Source: Paenibacillus macerans
GTDB lineage: Bacteria > Bacillota > Bacilli > Paenibacillales > Paenibacillaceae
Direction of reading: 5' to 3'
DNA length: 64,000 bases
Assembly (NCBI RefSeq): GCF_023715465.1
Contig: NZ_JAMBOE010000001.1
Span: 885,462 to 949,461 of the forward strand
The notes beneath the pieces are model-generated. The model ran no database searches. It was given only the letters and a program-made list of their open reading frames with translations, and was not told the origin of the DNA. The position numbers were made by a program, and so were the translations under genes. Positions 1 to 9,809 of the stretch are shown here, piece by piece (the stretch's first letter is position 1; each line of letters opens with the position of its first letter).

Positions 1-1209
1 AGCGTAATAGGCTCCTTTCGTAAAATCAAGCCGCATGTCGTCCCGCTGGAAATCTTCGTCCGCACCTTTGTTTTTCATGTCGGCGTAACGGTTTACGGTC
101 TGTTCCAGCGCAGTAGCATCAACACCGATTTTAGACGCCAGTTCCGCAAGCGTTTGGCCTTCCTCAACCAAGCCCATTTCAAAATACGTCTCGGTAGCGC
201 CCAAATTTTCACGCAGCTCATCATTAAAAATTAAGTAAGCAATACCGTCTTTTTGCGCCAAGATATTTTGGGATACGACATCCCGCGTCAACAATTCGTT
301 CGTAAACCGCGCGCCTTCCTGATTAACCAAAATCGCTCCATCGCCGCGTACGCCCTCGGTGATCAGCACGCCATCACCAGGAATCGTTGTCGGGTGAATT
401 TGAATCTGTTCCATGTCCACCAGCTTAGCTCCTAGCGCCTGGGCAAGCCCGATGCCGCTGCCTTGCGCTCCCGGCGCATTGGTCGTCGCGAATCCCCGCA
501 GTTCGGGTTTGTATTTGGCGACCATGTCCAAATTGGCCCCGAAGCCGCCCGTGGTTAAAATAACCGCCTTGGCGCTGATAGAAAAGGTTTTGCCGTCCTT
601 GTCCGTCCCTTTGACGCCGCTCACCTTGCCATCCTTATCCGTCAAGATTTCCGTCACTTCGTGCTGCAGCCGGACATCGATTTGCAATTCCTCCAGTTTC
701 TTTTTCAAAGCCATGACGATAAAGTTCCCGGCCGCTTCACCGCCTTCAGGTCTATGAATGCGCGGAACGCTGGCTCCGCCGGCCTTTCCGACTTCCGACA
801 GCTCCGCACCGTTCTCCTTCAGAAATTCCACTGAATCTTTGGCATTTTCCGTCAGCACTTTAACCAAATCGGGATTATTGAGATTTTTGCCCCCTTTCAT
901 CGTGTCTTCAAAATGAAGTTCCGGGCTATCTTCGATCCCTTGAGCTTTCTGATATTCGGTACCCGCCGCATTTAAGCCGCCTTCCGCGCGAACCGTATTC
1001 CCGCCAACCATCGGCATTTTCTCCAGCAATATCACTTTAGCCCCCAAACTTTGCGCTTCGATGGCCGCCGTCATGCCGGCTCCGCCGGCGCCGATGACGA
1101 CAATGTCCGCAGAGTCCCCGCTTTTTCCGCTGCAGCCCGGCAAAATCAACATTGCCGCCAAGATCATGACCAGCATTCCCGGAGCCCAAACTGTCTTTGT
1201 GCTTTTCAT
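1..1209 (-). CDS. Flavocytochrome c / fumarate reductase-like FAD lipoprotein, 3' end outside window
   Basis: The minus-strand frame is open from ATG 1209 to the window edge (403 codons), so the C-terminus is missing. The N-terminus is a lipoprotein signal with lipobox LPGC, followed by VVIGAGGAGMTAAIEA, the FAD-binding Rossmann motif, and further on EKMPMVGGNTVRAEGG. The visible part ends near FTKGAYYA, close to the conserved substrate-binding segment of the family. Enzymes of this family transfer electrons to fumarate or related enoates such as urocanate. The lipobox suggests anchoring on the outer face of the membrane. The ribosome site is AGGGAGAGGG, just upstream. No haem motif is visible in this part. 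An Fnr-like box lies 49 bp upstream, which fits an anaerobic role. Substrate is not decidable from sequence alone. Confidence 0.85.
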   Translation of the reverse strand, partial: MKSTKTVWAPGMLVMILAAMLILPGCSGKSGDSADIVVIGAGGAGMTAAIEAQSLGAKVILLEKMPMVGGNTVRAEGGLNAAGTEYQKAQGIEDSPELHFEDTMKGGKNLNNPDLVKVLTENAKDSVEFLKENGAELSEVGKAGGASVPRIHRPEGGEAAGNFIVMALKKKLEELQIDVRLQHEVTEILTDKDGKVSGVKGTDKDGKTFSISAKAVILTTGGFGANLDMVAKYKPELRGFATTNAPGAQGSGIGLAQALGAKLVDMEQIQIHPTTIPGDGVLITEGVRGDGAILVNQEGARFTNELLTRDVVSQNILAQKDGIAYLIFNDELRENLGATETYFEMGLVEEGQTLAELASKIGVDATALEQTVNRYADMKNKGADEDFQRDDMRLDFTKGAYYA

Positions 1210-1257
1210 CCCAATTCCCTCTCCCTTTCTGGTTGCATGCGTAAAATTCACGAAATA

Positions 1258-1275
1258 TTGTGCAATATTTCACAA
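1258..1275. promoter_or_regulatory. Fnr/Crp-like box upstream of the fumarate reductase-like gene
   Basis: TTGTGCAATATTTCACAA matches the TGTGA-N6-TCACA pattern with one deviation (TGTGC). It is nested in a longer palindrome, GAAATATTG-TG-CAATATTTC (1252-1271). Its place directly before a probable anaerobic reductase supports oxygen control by an Fnr-type regulator. This is inferred from motif and position only. Confidence 0.5.
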
Positions 1276-1361
1276 ATGTAATTGTAAAAGGAGAATCTGG
1301 GTTCGGCCAGCTTATGTAAGTACAGAAACCGTAAAGTAAGTAATGTAAGCATGCCGTCTTT

Positions 1362-2069
1362 TTAAAAATACAGAGAAACCATGCTGGATTTTTCCGGCAC
1401 AGTCCAGAACTTGTCGAGCGGCCTGCCCCCGGTTCCGTAAATGATCTCCGTTTCGAGCACGCCGATGCCCGCCAGAAAATCAAGGTATTTGCGCACGGAA
1501 ACGCGGGAAATTCCGACTGTCCGGGACAGCTCATTCGTTGAGAACCCCGAGTTGTCTTGCCGGGCGATCGCCTCCCAGACCATCTGCAGAGTACCCGAGG
1601 TCAGCCCTTTGGGCAGCGGACGGGATGCCGCCTGACAATCGCCGCGCCAGATCAAACGATCAACATCGTTTTGGCTCATGACCCGGCAGGAATTCATCGC
1701 ACGGTACGTATCGCGGTACAATTCCAGCGACGTTTTGAATCGCGAGAAATGATACGGTTTGATCAGATAGTCAATTGCACCATACTGCCGTGTTTTTATA
1801 ATGCTTTCCGGATCCCTCGCGGCCGAAATGACAATAACATCGATATTTTGAGCGCGGCTGCGGATATAATTAAGCAAAGCGAAGCCGTCCTGTCGGCGCA
1901 TGTACAACTCAAGCAAAATCAGCTGCGGTTTGACCCGCTCCAACAACCGTTTGGCCGCTTCGGCCGACTCCGCCGTACCCACACAGCGGAAACCCTCCAC
2001 CAGTTCCAGGTAACTTTGGTTGAACTTCGCCACCATCGGATCATCTTCCACGATTAAGACCCTGATCAT
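1362..2069 (-). CDS. CitB/DcuR-type response regulator with Glu at the phosphorylation site
   Basis: 235 residues, the usual length. The N-terminal receiver domain begins MIRVLIVEDDPMVAKFNQSY (acidic E8, D9, D10). The C-terminal part carries a winged-helix/HTH segment (STNELSRTVGISRVSVRKYL) like regulators of C4-dicarboxylate and citrate use. The phospho-acceptor position, normally Asp in LILLDIYM, is Glu54 (codon GAG at 1908-1910). The switch Lys is present (LIKPYH). The ATG overlaps the TGA of a 29-codon kinase remnant. The regulator is encoded on the same strand as the downstream fumarate reductase-like gene, which it may control. Glu at this position can mimic phosphorylation in some regulators, so it may act without a kinase. 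Confidence 0.85.
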   Translation of the reverse strand: MIRVLIVEDDPMVAKFNQSYLELVEGFRCVGTAESAEAAKRLLERVKPQLILLELYMRRQDGFALLNYIRSRAQNIDVIVISAARDPESIIKTRQYGAIDYLIKPYHFSRFKTSLELYRDTYRAMNSCRVMSQNDVDRLIWRGDCQAASRPLPKGLTSGTLQMVWEAIARQDNSGFSTNELSRTVGISRVSVRKYLDFLAGIGVLETEIIYGTGGRPLDKFWTVPEKSSMVSLYF

Positions 2070-2155
2070 ATGGCCGCCTCCTTTGGCGCAAACGGAAAGG
2101 TCAAACTAAACCGGGTACCCGTTGTTTGCAGACGGAATTTTGTTCTTCTCATCAT
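2066..2155 (-). pseudogene. C-terminal scrap of a sensor histidine kinase
   Basis: A 29-codon minus-strand frame ends TGTRFSLTFPFAPKEAAI. This resembles the last strand of a histidine-kinase ATPase domain (GTRFxLxFP). Its stop overlaps the response-regulator start (ATGA), the coupling usual for kinase-regulator pairs. No N-box, G-box or H-box is found upstream, where the dnaJ terminator begins. It is probably what is left after deletion of the kinase. It has a ribosome site (GGGAGGAAGCAAC-ATG) and could still be translated as a leader. Confidence 0.5.
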
Positions 2156-2270
2156 GTTGCTTCCTCCCGTCGGTAAGCATGTACATAAATTTATTCTACC
2201 GAAGGGCCGGGAATGCGGCTATGAGGTTACGTACTCCGGGAGGCGATAACCTGAAACCGGGATGCTCAAA

Positions 2271-2330
2271 CAAAAACGCGCGAGCGTAAGGGAGTCCTTA
2301 CTTTCAGAACTCTCTCCGCCCGCGCGTGTT
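2271..2330 (-). terminator. Rho-independent terminator of the hrcA-dnaJ operon
   Basis: ACGCGCG (2276-2282) pairs with CGCGCGT (2321-2327). On the minus strand the stem is followed by TTTTTGTTTG, just after the dnaJ stop. Confidence 0.8.
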
Positions 2331-2338
2331 TTTCCTTA

Positions 2339-3460
2339 TTATTCTCCGCGAAACGCCCGTTTCATACGGTCAAAAAACGATTGCTCATTTTCATGCGTTA
2401 ATTCGCCTTCCAATGAAGCGAACTGGCGCAGCAGTTCTTTCTGCTCTTCACTTAGCTTCCGCGGCGTCATCAACACCACTTTGACATGCTGATCGCCCTG
2501 GCCGACGCCGCGAAGACGCGGAATTCCTTTGCCTTTCAGGCGGAAGAACGTGCCTGTCTGCGTACCGGCCGGAATTTTCAGTTTCACCTTTTCCGTCAGC
2601 GTCGGGATTTCGATCTCGTCGCCAAGCGCGGCCTGCGCGAACGTAATCGGCACTTCCAAATAAACGTCGTCGCCTTCCCGCTCGAAGTACTCATGATCTT
2701 TCACGCGGATCACGATATACAAATCGCCGGGAGGGCCTCCGCGCAGTCCGCCTTCCCCTTCGCCCGTCATCCGCAGTTGGGCGCCGTCGTCAACCCCCGC
2801 CGGAATCCGTACGTGGATCTTACGCTGCTTCTTCACCTTGCCGCTGCCGGAGCAGGTTGGGCATTTCTCTTTGATGATCTGGCCCCGGCCGCCGCAGGCC
2901 GAGCAGGAACGCCGGTTGACCATGCGGCCGAAAGGCGTGTTCTGCACGACCTCCTGCTGCCCGGTCCCGTGGCAGACGGAGCAAACCGTCGGTTTGGTTC
3001 CCGGTTTTGCGCCGGTGCCGGAACACGTATCACAGTTTTCGGTACGCGGAATCGAAATATCGGTTTCTTTCCCAAATGCCGCTTCCTCGAACTCGATCGT
3101 CATCGTATATTGCAGATCGTTCCCCCGCTGCGGTGCGTTCGGGTCGCGTCTGCCGCCGCCACCGCCAAAGAACATATCGAAAATATCGCCAAATCCGCCA
3201 AAATCCGTACCGGAAAATCCGCCGCCCATACCCTGGTTCGGATCCACATGTCCGTATTGGTCGTAGCGGGATCGTTTGCCCTGATCACTGAGGACGTCAT
3301 AGGCTTCCTTCACTTCTTTAAACTTCGCTTCCGCATCCGCCGCTTTGTTTACGTCCGGGTGATATTGACGGGCCAGCTTGCGATAAGCTTTTTTGATCTC
3401 CTCTTCGGTCGCGGTTTTCCCAACGCCCAGCACTTCATAATAATCGCGTTTTTCTGCCAT
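2339..3460 (-). CDS. dnaJ: Chaperone protein DnaJ (Hsp40)
   Basis: 373 residues from ATG 3460 ([13 protein letters not shown]). An upstream in-frame start at 3505 is rejected because it would run through the ribosome site. Domains in order: J domain with HPD at residues 34-36, Gly/Phe-rich linker ([23 protein letters not shown]... region), four CxxCxGxG zinc-binding repeats ([32 protein letters not shown]), then the C-terminal substrate-binding domains. It stimulates the DnaK ATPase and delivers unfolded clients in the cytoplasm. It is the last gene of the heat-shock operon. A hairpin with a short T-run lies between dnaK and dnaJ and may lower its expression. Confidence 0.98.
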   Translation of the reverse strand: MAEKRDYYEVLGVGKTATEEEIKKAYRKLARQYHPDVNKAADAEAKFKEVKEAYDVLSDQGKRSRYDQYGHVDPNQGMGGGFSGTDFGGFGDIFDMFFGGGGGRRDPNAPQRGNDLQYTMTIEFEEAAFGKETDISIPRTENCDTCSGTGAKPGTKPTVCSVCHGTGQQEVVQNTPFGRMVNRRSCSACGGRGQIIKEKCPTCSGSGKVKKQRKIHVRIPAGVDDGAQLRMTGEGEGGLRGGPPGDLYIVIRVKDHEYFEREGDDVYLEVPITFAQAALGDEIEIPTLTEKVKLKIPAGTQTGTFFRLKGKGIPRLRGVGQGDQHVKVVLMTPRKLSEEQKELLRQFASLEGELTHENEQSFFDRMKRAFRGE

Positions 3461-3525
3461 CCTTCCACCCCCGTCTTGACTCTCGCGAACCAGCCGCGTC
3501 AGCACCGTTCCCTTAATCCGGCAAA

Positions 3526-3568
3526 AGGAAAGTCAAAGTGCGGAAGCCGCCCGCGCTTTGACCTTCCC
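3526..3568 (-). terminator. Hairpin between dnaK and dnaJ (possible attenuator)
   Basis: On the minus strand GGAAGGTCAAAG pairs with CTTTGACTTTCC around a GC-rich loop, followed by TTTTGCC. It lies in the 158-bp dnaK-dnaJ gap, so it may be a partial terminator or an mRNA-stabilising structure. Confidence 0.55.
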
Positions 3569-3618
3569 AGTTCACCAAAGTGTATTCAATGCTTTACCGG
3601 TCCGTGATATCTTAAGCT

Positions 3619-5484
<1,866 letters not shown>

Positions 5485-5525
5485 TTAATAGGTGCATGTT
5501 TTTCTATGTGTTTTCAGCAGGTGTT

Positions 5526-6176
5526 TCAGCCGCTGACTTTGACCATCGCCGGGCGCAGCACTTTGTCTTTCAACATGTATCCCTTTTGCACGACTTCGAC
5601 GACGATGCCTTCCTCGTATTCCTCGGATTCCACCTGCATGATCGCTTGATGGAATTCGGGATTAAACGGCGTCCCCTCGGCTTCCATCGCGGTGAGTCCT
5701 TCCGCTTTCAGCACGCCTTCGAGCTGGCGGAAAATCATCTCCACGCCCTTGGAATACGAGCTGTTGTCCGCGCTTTCGCCGGCGGAGCTGATCGCTCTTT
5801 CGAAATTATCGATCACGGGCAGCAATTCGGTAATCAGCTTGGCGGATGCGTATTTTCCCAGTTCTTCTTTTTCCTTCAACGTCCGGCGCCGGAAATTATC
5901 AAAATCGGCTTGGGCGCGAAGCAGCCGCTGCTGGTAATCTTCATTCTCCGCCTGCAATTTTGCCAGCTCAGGGCTCAAATCGGCGCCGCCTTCCGCAGCG
6001 GAACCTGCCGCTTCGTCTGCGTTTACCGGTTCCTGCGGTTGCTCCTGCTGAACCGTTTCGTCCTGCCTGCTGTTTTCCGTTTCCAGGTTTTGCTCTTCTT
6101 TAACGTTATCATTCATCTCTTGTTCTTCCTCTACACTGTGATTGATGTTGTCTTGAATTGGCTGTGATTCCTTCAA
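5526..6176 (-). CDS. grpE: Nucleotide exchange factor GrpE
   Basis: 216 residues from a TTG at 6176. The upstream GTG at 6185 lies inside the AAGGAGGTG ribosome site, so TTG is preferred (8-base spacing). An acidic, Gln/Glu-rich N-terminal region of about 65 residues is followed by a long coiled coil (LAKLQAENEDYQQRLLRAQA, DFDNFRRRTLKEKEELGKYA) and the beta domain with the family signature near FNPEFHQAIMQVES and VVEVVQKGYMLKDKVLRPAM. It releases ADP from DnaK. It lies between hrcA and dnaK. Confidence 0.98.
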   Translation of the reverse strand: MKESQPIQDNINHSVEEEQEMNDNVKEEQNLETENSRQDETVQQEQPQEPVNADEAAGSAAEGGADLSPELAKLQAENEDYQQRLLRAQADFDNFRRRTLKEKEELGKYASAKLITELLPVIDNFERAISSAGESADNSSYSKGVEMIFRQLEGVLKAEGLTAMEAEGTPFNPEFHQAIMQVESEEYEEGIVVEVVQKGYMLKDKVLRPAMVKVSG

Positions 6177-6222
6177 GATGTTCACCTCCTTAACATGCAG
6201 TTAGGGCCAGAGTTCATGCATG

Positions 6223-7254
6223 TTAATGCAGCCGGGACAAAAATTTGCTCAAATCCTTCGATAAAATGTCCAAAATACGAATCACCCGGCCGTATTCCAT
6301 CCGGGTTGGCCCAAGAATGCCGATCGTCCCGACCGTTTCCCCTTCGATTTGATACGTTGCGGTGATCAGGCTGCAGTTGGCGAAAGCTTCATGGTCATTT
6401 TCCGTGCCGATCCTCACTTGAATGCCCGAGCCGAGGGATGCCGAAGACATCATTTTCGTCAGCGTCGGCGTCTCCTCCAGCAGATCCAGAATGCTTTTCA
6501 CTTTGTCCACGTCGCGGAACTCCGGCTGCGTCAGCATGTTGGTAGCCCCGCTCAGGAACAGGCGCTGCCCGTCCGAGCCGCTGCCCAGCACTTGATCAAG
6601 CACTTTCATCAGCTCTTCAAAATGCTCGATATGCCGCTGCATTTCCTGGCCGATTTCGTTATAAAGGGCGGTCTTCAGTTTGTAGATCGGCAATCCCGCA
6701 AGCTTGACGTTAAGCAGGTTGACCACTCTTTCCATCTCCGAAACCGACACGCCGGCCGGAATGGACACGGTTTTGTTCTCCACTTGTCCCGTATTGGTGA
6801 CCAAGATCGCCACCGCCGTGTTCTCGTTCAGCGGCAGCAACTGAAAATGGCGCAAAGACGTATGAAAAACTTCCGGCCCCAGCAGGATGGAAGTGTAATT
6901 GGTCATATGGGATAAAATCGTGCCGGCATGCTGAATAAGCTGTTCCGCCGCATTCAGCTTTTCGGCAAAAAACGCCTTGAGGGTTTTAAGCTCTTCCGGC
7001 GTAATCAGATTTAGCGGAGTCAGGTGATCCACATAGTAACGGTAGCCTTTAATGGAAGGTATGCGCCCCGCCGACGTATGCGGCTGCTCCAAAAATCCGA
7101 GCTCCTCCAAATCCGCCATCTCATTGCGGATCGTCGCCGGGCTGTACCCGACATCTCCACGTTTGGAAATGCTCCGGGATCCCACCGGCTCCGCCGATCG
7201 AATATAGTCATCCACAAGCGCAGTCAATATCATTCTCTGGCGTTCCGTTAACAT
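6223..7254 (-). CDS. hrcA: Heat-shock transcription repressor HrcA
   Basis: 343 residues from ATG 7254 (MLTERQRMILTALVDDYI), chosen because AGGAGGG lies six bases upstream. The N-terminal winged helix (SKRGDVGYSPATIRNEMADLEELGFL, with GRIPS following) binds CIRCE; the GAF-like and dimerisation parts follow. It represses its own operon and is kept active by chaperonin in Bacillus. It is the first gene of the heat-shock operon, and its operator is seen directly upstream. Confidence 0.98.
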   Translation of the reverse strand: MLTERQRMILTALVDDYIRSAEPVGSRSISKRGDVGYSPATIRNEMADLEELGFLEQPHTSAGRIPSIKGYRYYVDHLTPLNLITPEELKTLKAFFAEKLNAAEQLIQHAGTILSHMTNYTSILLGPEVFHTSLRHFQLLPLNENTAVAILVTNTGQVENKTVSIPAGVSVSEMERVVNLLNVKLAGLPIYKLKTALYNEIGQEMQRHIEHFEELMKVLDQVLGSGSDGQRLFLSGATNMLTQPEFRDVDKVKSILDLLEETPTLTKMMSSASLGSGIQVRIGTENDHEAFANCSLITATYQIEGETVGTIGILGPTRMEYGRVIRILDILSKDLSKFLSRLH

Positions 7255-7288
7255 GGCGATCCCTCCTGATCTAATCATTTATCGATCG

Positions 7289-7315
7289 TTAGCACTCTAA
7301 GCTAACGAGTGCTAA
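7289..7315. promoter_or_regulatory. CIRCE operator
   Basis: TTAGCACTC-N9-GAGTGCTAA, a perfect 9-bp inverted repeat with the canonical 9-bp spacer. It lies between the hrcA start and its promoter. It is the known HrcA-binding site. Confidence 0.98.
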
Positions 7316-7326
7316 TCGCTAATACA

Positions 7327-7356
7327 AAAATACCAAACCGACCTGACGATTGTCAA
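7327..7356 (-). promoter_or_regulatory. SigA-type promoter of the hrcA operon
   Basis: On the minus strand TTGACA (7351-7356) and TATTTT (7327-7332) are 18 bp apart. CIRCE lies immediately downstream, at the expected transcription start. Confidence 0.7.
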
Positions 7357-7357
7357 G

Positions 7358-7825
7358 TCAGTCCAGTATCTTAAGCACAGCTATTTCATCACAGCATTGC
7401 TGCTTCGCACAATTCACGCAGTCCGTCCAAACTTTTTCCGGGAAAATCTCTTTATTTACGACGGTAAAACCGTTCTTCACAAAAAATGAAACCTCGTAGG
7501 TCAAAGCCATGACTTTAGGGATCGCCAGCTTCCGCGCTTGTTCCACCAGCTTCTCCACCAGCATGGATCCGAGACCGCGCCCTTTGTACCCTTCGGCGAT
7601 GCCGAGCGAACGGATTTCCACAAGCTCGTCGCCGAGCTTGCACAGCGAGCCGCAGCCTACGACCTGTCCGTCCACTTCCGCGACAACGAAATCGTCGATC
7701 TGACGTTCGAGCACTGCGCGGGAACGCGGCAGCATAATCCCTCTCTTGGCATATTCATCAATCATTGTATATAGAGGTTCGACGTCCTCAAGTTTCGCCT
7801 GTCTGCATACGGCAACGGCTTGCAT
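7358..7825 (-). CDS. GNAT N-acetyltransferase, short ArgA-like type
   Basis: 155 residues. The GNAT acetyl-CoA loop is visible as EGYKGRGLGSMLVEKLVEQA. The C-terminus has a Cys-rich segment WTDCVNCAKQQCCDEIAVL, which is typical of the short N-acetylglutamate-synthase-like acetyltransferases. It could acetylate glutamate for arginine synthesis, but no arg gene is nearby, so the substrate is open. The ribosome site is GAGGGGG. The gene lies between hemW and hrcA, where Bacillus subtilis has none, and its stop adjoins the hrcA promoter. Confidence 0.75.
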   Translation of the reverse strand: MQAVAVCRQAKLEDVEPLYTMIDEYAKRGIMLPRSRAVLERQIDDFVVAEVDGQVVGCGSLCKLGDELVEIRSLGIAEGYKGRGLGSMLVEKLVEQARKLAIPKVMALTYEVSFFVKNGFTVVNKEIFPEKVWTDCVNCAKQQCCDEIAVLKILD

Positions 7826-7932
7826 AGCTTTTCCCCCTCAATCTCCCAGGTCATGTAATATGAATAAATATACATGATACGGTATAAAACTTCAAGCCAT
7901 TTCTTGTCGCTCTAAAGGATATACATGAGCCC

Positions 7933-7980
7933 AAAAAAAGAGCAGCCGCCTCGCTTCATATTAAGCTGAGCAGCTACCTG
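7933..7980 (-). terminator. Terminator downstream of hemW
   Basis: On the minus strand AGCTGCTCAGCTT pairs with AAGCGAGGCGGCT (one bulge), and the stem is followed by seven T residues (7933-7939). Confidence 0.75.
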
Positions 7981-8011
7981 TTTTCTCTGTTCTGTGATTG
8001 AATATATCCGG

Positions 8012-9292
8012 TTAAACCGTTAATACGCCGATAAACTCGGCAAACACTTCATTGCCGAACAATACGCCTCGTTGACTAAGCCGGTAGCCGCCTTGATCCT
8101 CGTGTTGTTCCAGGAGCCCGGCCGACAGCATCTTTTGCAGCGGCCCGGCAAAAATCCGTTCCAATTCGCTGTCCGCGCCAAACTGGGAGCGGAAGTCCGC
8201 CTTGCGGATGCCGTTCAACATGCGCAGCCCGACCATCACAAAATCCTCCATGGCCTCCTCGCGGGACACAGCGAATTGTTCAAGCCGGGGCAGTCCTTGG
8301 CCGGCCGCCTCCACATACGGATTCACGCCTTTAATGTTGACGTGCCGCTGTCTTGCGACGTATCCGTGTGCCCCCGCGCCCAAACCGTAATAGTCTTTAT
8401 TGAGCCAATAGGTGATATTGTGGCGGCTTTCGTAACCCGGCTTGGCGAAATTGCTGATTTCGTATTGCTTGTATCCCGCCTGCGCCATCCGCTCCATCAG
8501 CAGCAGATACATTTTCAGCTCGTCTTCTTCGCTTGGCAGGGGCAGCTGGTTTCTCTGGTACAGCGTATGGAACAGCGTGTTCTCTTCCACTTTAAGGCTG
8601 TAGATCGAGTAATGGGGCAATCCCAGTTCAAGCGCTCGAGAAACGCTGTAGTCCAGCATTTCCACCGTCTGGTTCGGCAGCCCGAACATCAGGTCGATCG
8701 ACAGATTGTCAAGACCGGCGGTGCGGGCGTTCTCCAGGCTCCGGTACACGTCATCGGTGTTGTGAATCCGCCCGATCCCGCTCAGCAGCTCATTCTGGAA
8801 CGCCTGCACGCCAAAGCTGACCCGGTTGACCCCGCCCGCCTTCATGACGGCCAGTTTCTCGCGGTCGGTCGTTCCGGGATTGGCTTCCATCGTAAACTCG
8901 ATGTCGCTCGCCCAACGCGGGAAATGCTTCCGCACCGAAGTCAGGAAAAACTCCATCTCCTGCGGATTCAGCACGGTCGGCGTCCCGCCCCCGACAAAAA
9001 TTGTCCGGATCTCACCGGGCGGCGTTTGGCTTACGGTCAGCTCCATCTCGCGGTCCAGCGCCTTCAGATAGTCCATCACCGGCTGATCTTTCAGCACGTA
9101 GGAGTTAAAGTCGCAATAGAAGCACTTATTGGTGCAAAACGGAATGTGTATATAAACGGCCTGCGGCGCTCGCTTTTTTTCGCTGTTAGACGCGGCGCTT
9201 TCCGCCGCCGGCTGACCGCTTAGCATAACGCTGCCCGCCATCTGCTCATGATCCGGCATTCCCGGTTCTTGCCGCTTCGTCTGTTGGTCCAT
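8012..9292 (-). CDS. hemW: Radical SAM haem chaperone HemW
   Basis: 426 residues from ATG 9292; AGGAGG is seven bases upstream, while an ATG at 9298 is only one base from it. After a 40-residue polar N-terminal extension, VYIHIPFCTNKCFYCDFNSY carries the CxxxCxxC cluster of radical SAM enzymes, with the extra CxF of the coproporphyrinogen oxidase-like group. GGGTPTVL and EANPGT follow. The family was long named oxygen-independent coproporphyrinogen oxidase, but HemW proteins bind and transfer haem. The order lepA-hemW-hrcA is the standard Firmicute arrangement. The N-terminal extension is longer than usual. Confidence 0.95.
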   Translation of the reverse strand: MDQQTKRQEPGMPDHEQMAGSVMLSGQPAAESAASNSEKKRAPQAVYIHIPFCTNKCFYCDFNSYVLKDQPVMDYLKALDREMELTVSQTPPGEIRTIFVGGGTPTVLNPQEMEFFLTSVRKHFPRWASDIEFTMEANPGTTDREKLAVMKAGGVNRVSFGVQAFQNELLSGIGRIHNTDDVYRSLENARTAGLDNLSIDLMFGLPNQTVEMLDYSVSRALELGLPHYSIYSLKVEENTLFHTLYQRNQLPLPSEEDELKMYLLLMERMAQAGYKQYEISNFAKPGYESRHNITYWLNKDYYGLGAGAHGYVARQRHVNIKGVNPYVEAAGQGLPRLEQFAVSREEAMEDFVMVGLRMLNGIRKADFRSQFGADSELERIFAGPLQKMLSAGLLEQHEDQGGYRLSQRGVLFGNEVFAEFIGVLTV

Positions 9293-9298
9293 GGTCAT

Positions 9299-9809
9299 GC
9301 CTCCTAAACTTTTAATTATTTCATATTATATAGTAGAAAAATTTAAACCCGGAAATCGTTCGGCCTATTTGCGTTGCAGCAGCGCTAAAGGTAGCGCTAT
9401 GTGGTAGCGTAATGTGTTGGCGTAATGTGTTGGCGTAATGTGGTACCGTCATAGTAACATCACGCTTTCGCAATGGGCATTAGCGGTAAAAAAGGGCGCT
9501 ATTTACGGCAGTTCTGCAGAATCATCAACCATAGAGGAAAAATATGGCGTTATTCTTGGCAACTTCAGCTATTTTCGGTGAAAAAACTTGTTGCGCGCAA
9601 AAATAAGGACATAAAATTCCGCTATACTACCGAAGGAACCCCGTTCCGCAAAATAGCGACATAAATTACCGCTAACTTGCCGCCTCCCGGCTCTTATTTG
9701 AAAAAGGAAAGCCCTGCGGCTTTCCTCTTTCACCATGTTCAATCGCTTTTAACTTGCCATCCTGCTTCGGCGACCGCATTCGCGTATCGCCAGAACCAGG
9801 CGTTTCCGC
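9299..9809. repeat. Non-coding spacer with short tandem repeats and dispersed repeat element
   Basis: No gene is supported in this stretch. Positions 9409-9447 hold nearly three copies of the 13-bp unit GTAATGTGTTGGC. From about 9470 to 9670 the text is rich in AAAATAGCG / CCGCTA / CGGTAA words that recur in the spacers at 15.3, 20.4 and 27.1 kb. The lepA terminator is at the lepA-proximal end. Confidence 0.6.
9701..9726 (-). terminator. Terminator downstream of lepA
   Basis: AGGAAAGCC-CTGC-GGCTTTCCT (9705-9726), followed on the minus strand by a TTTTTC run. Confidence 0.85.

Noticed and set aside
1037..1534. 165-codon minus-strand frame over the reductase start
   Set aside because: It overlaps the well-supported reductase frame and the end of the regulator; composition is that of a shadow frame.
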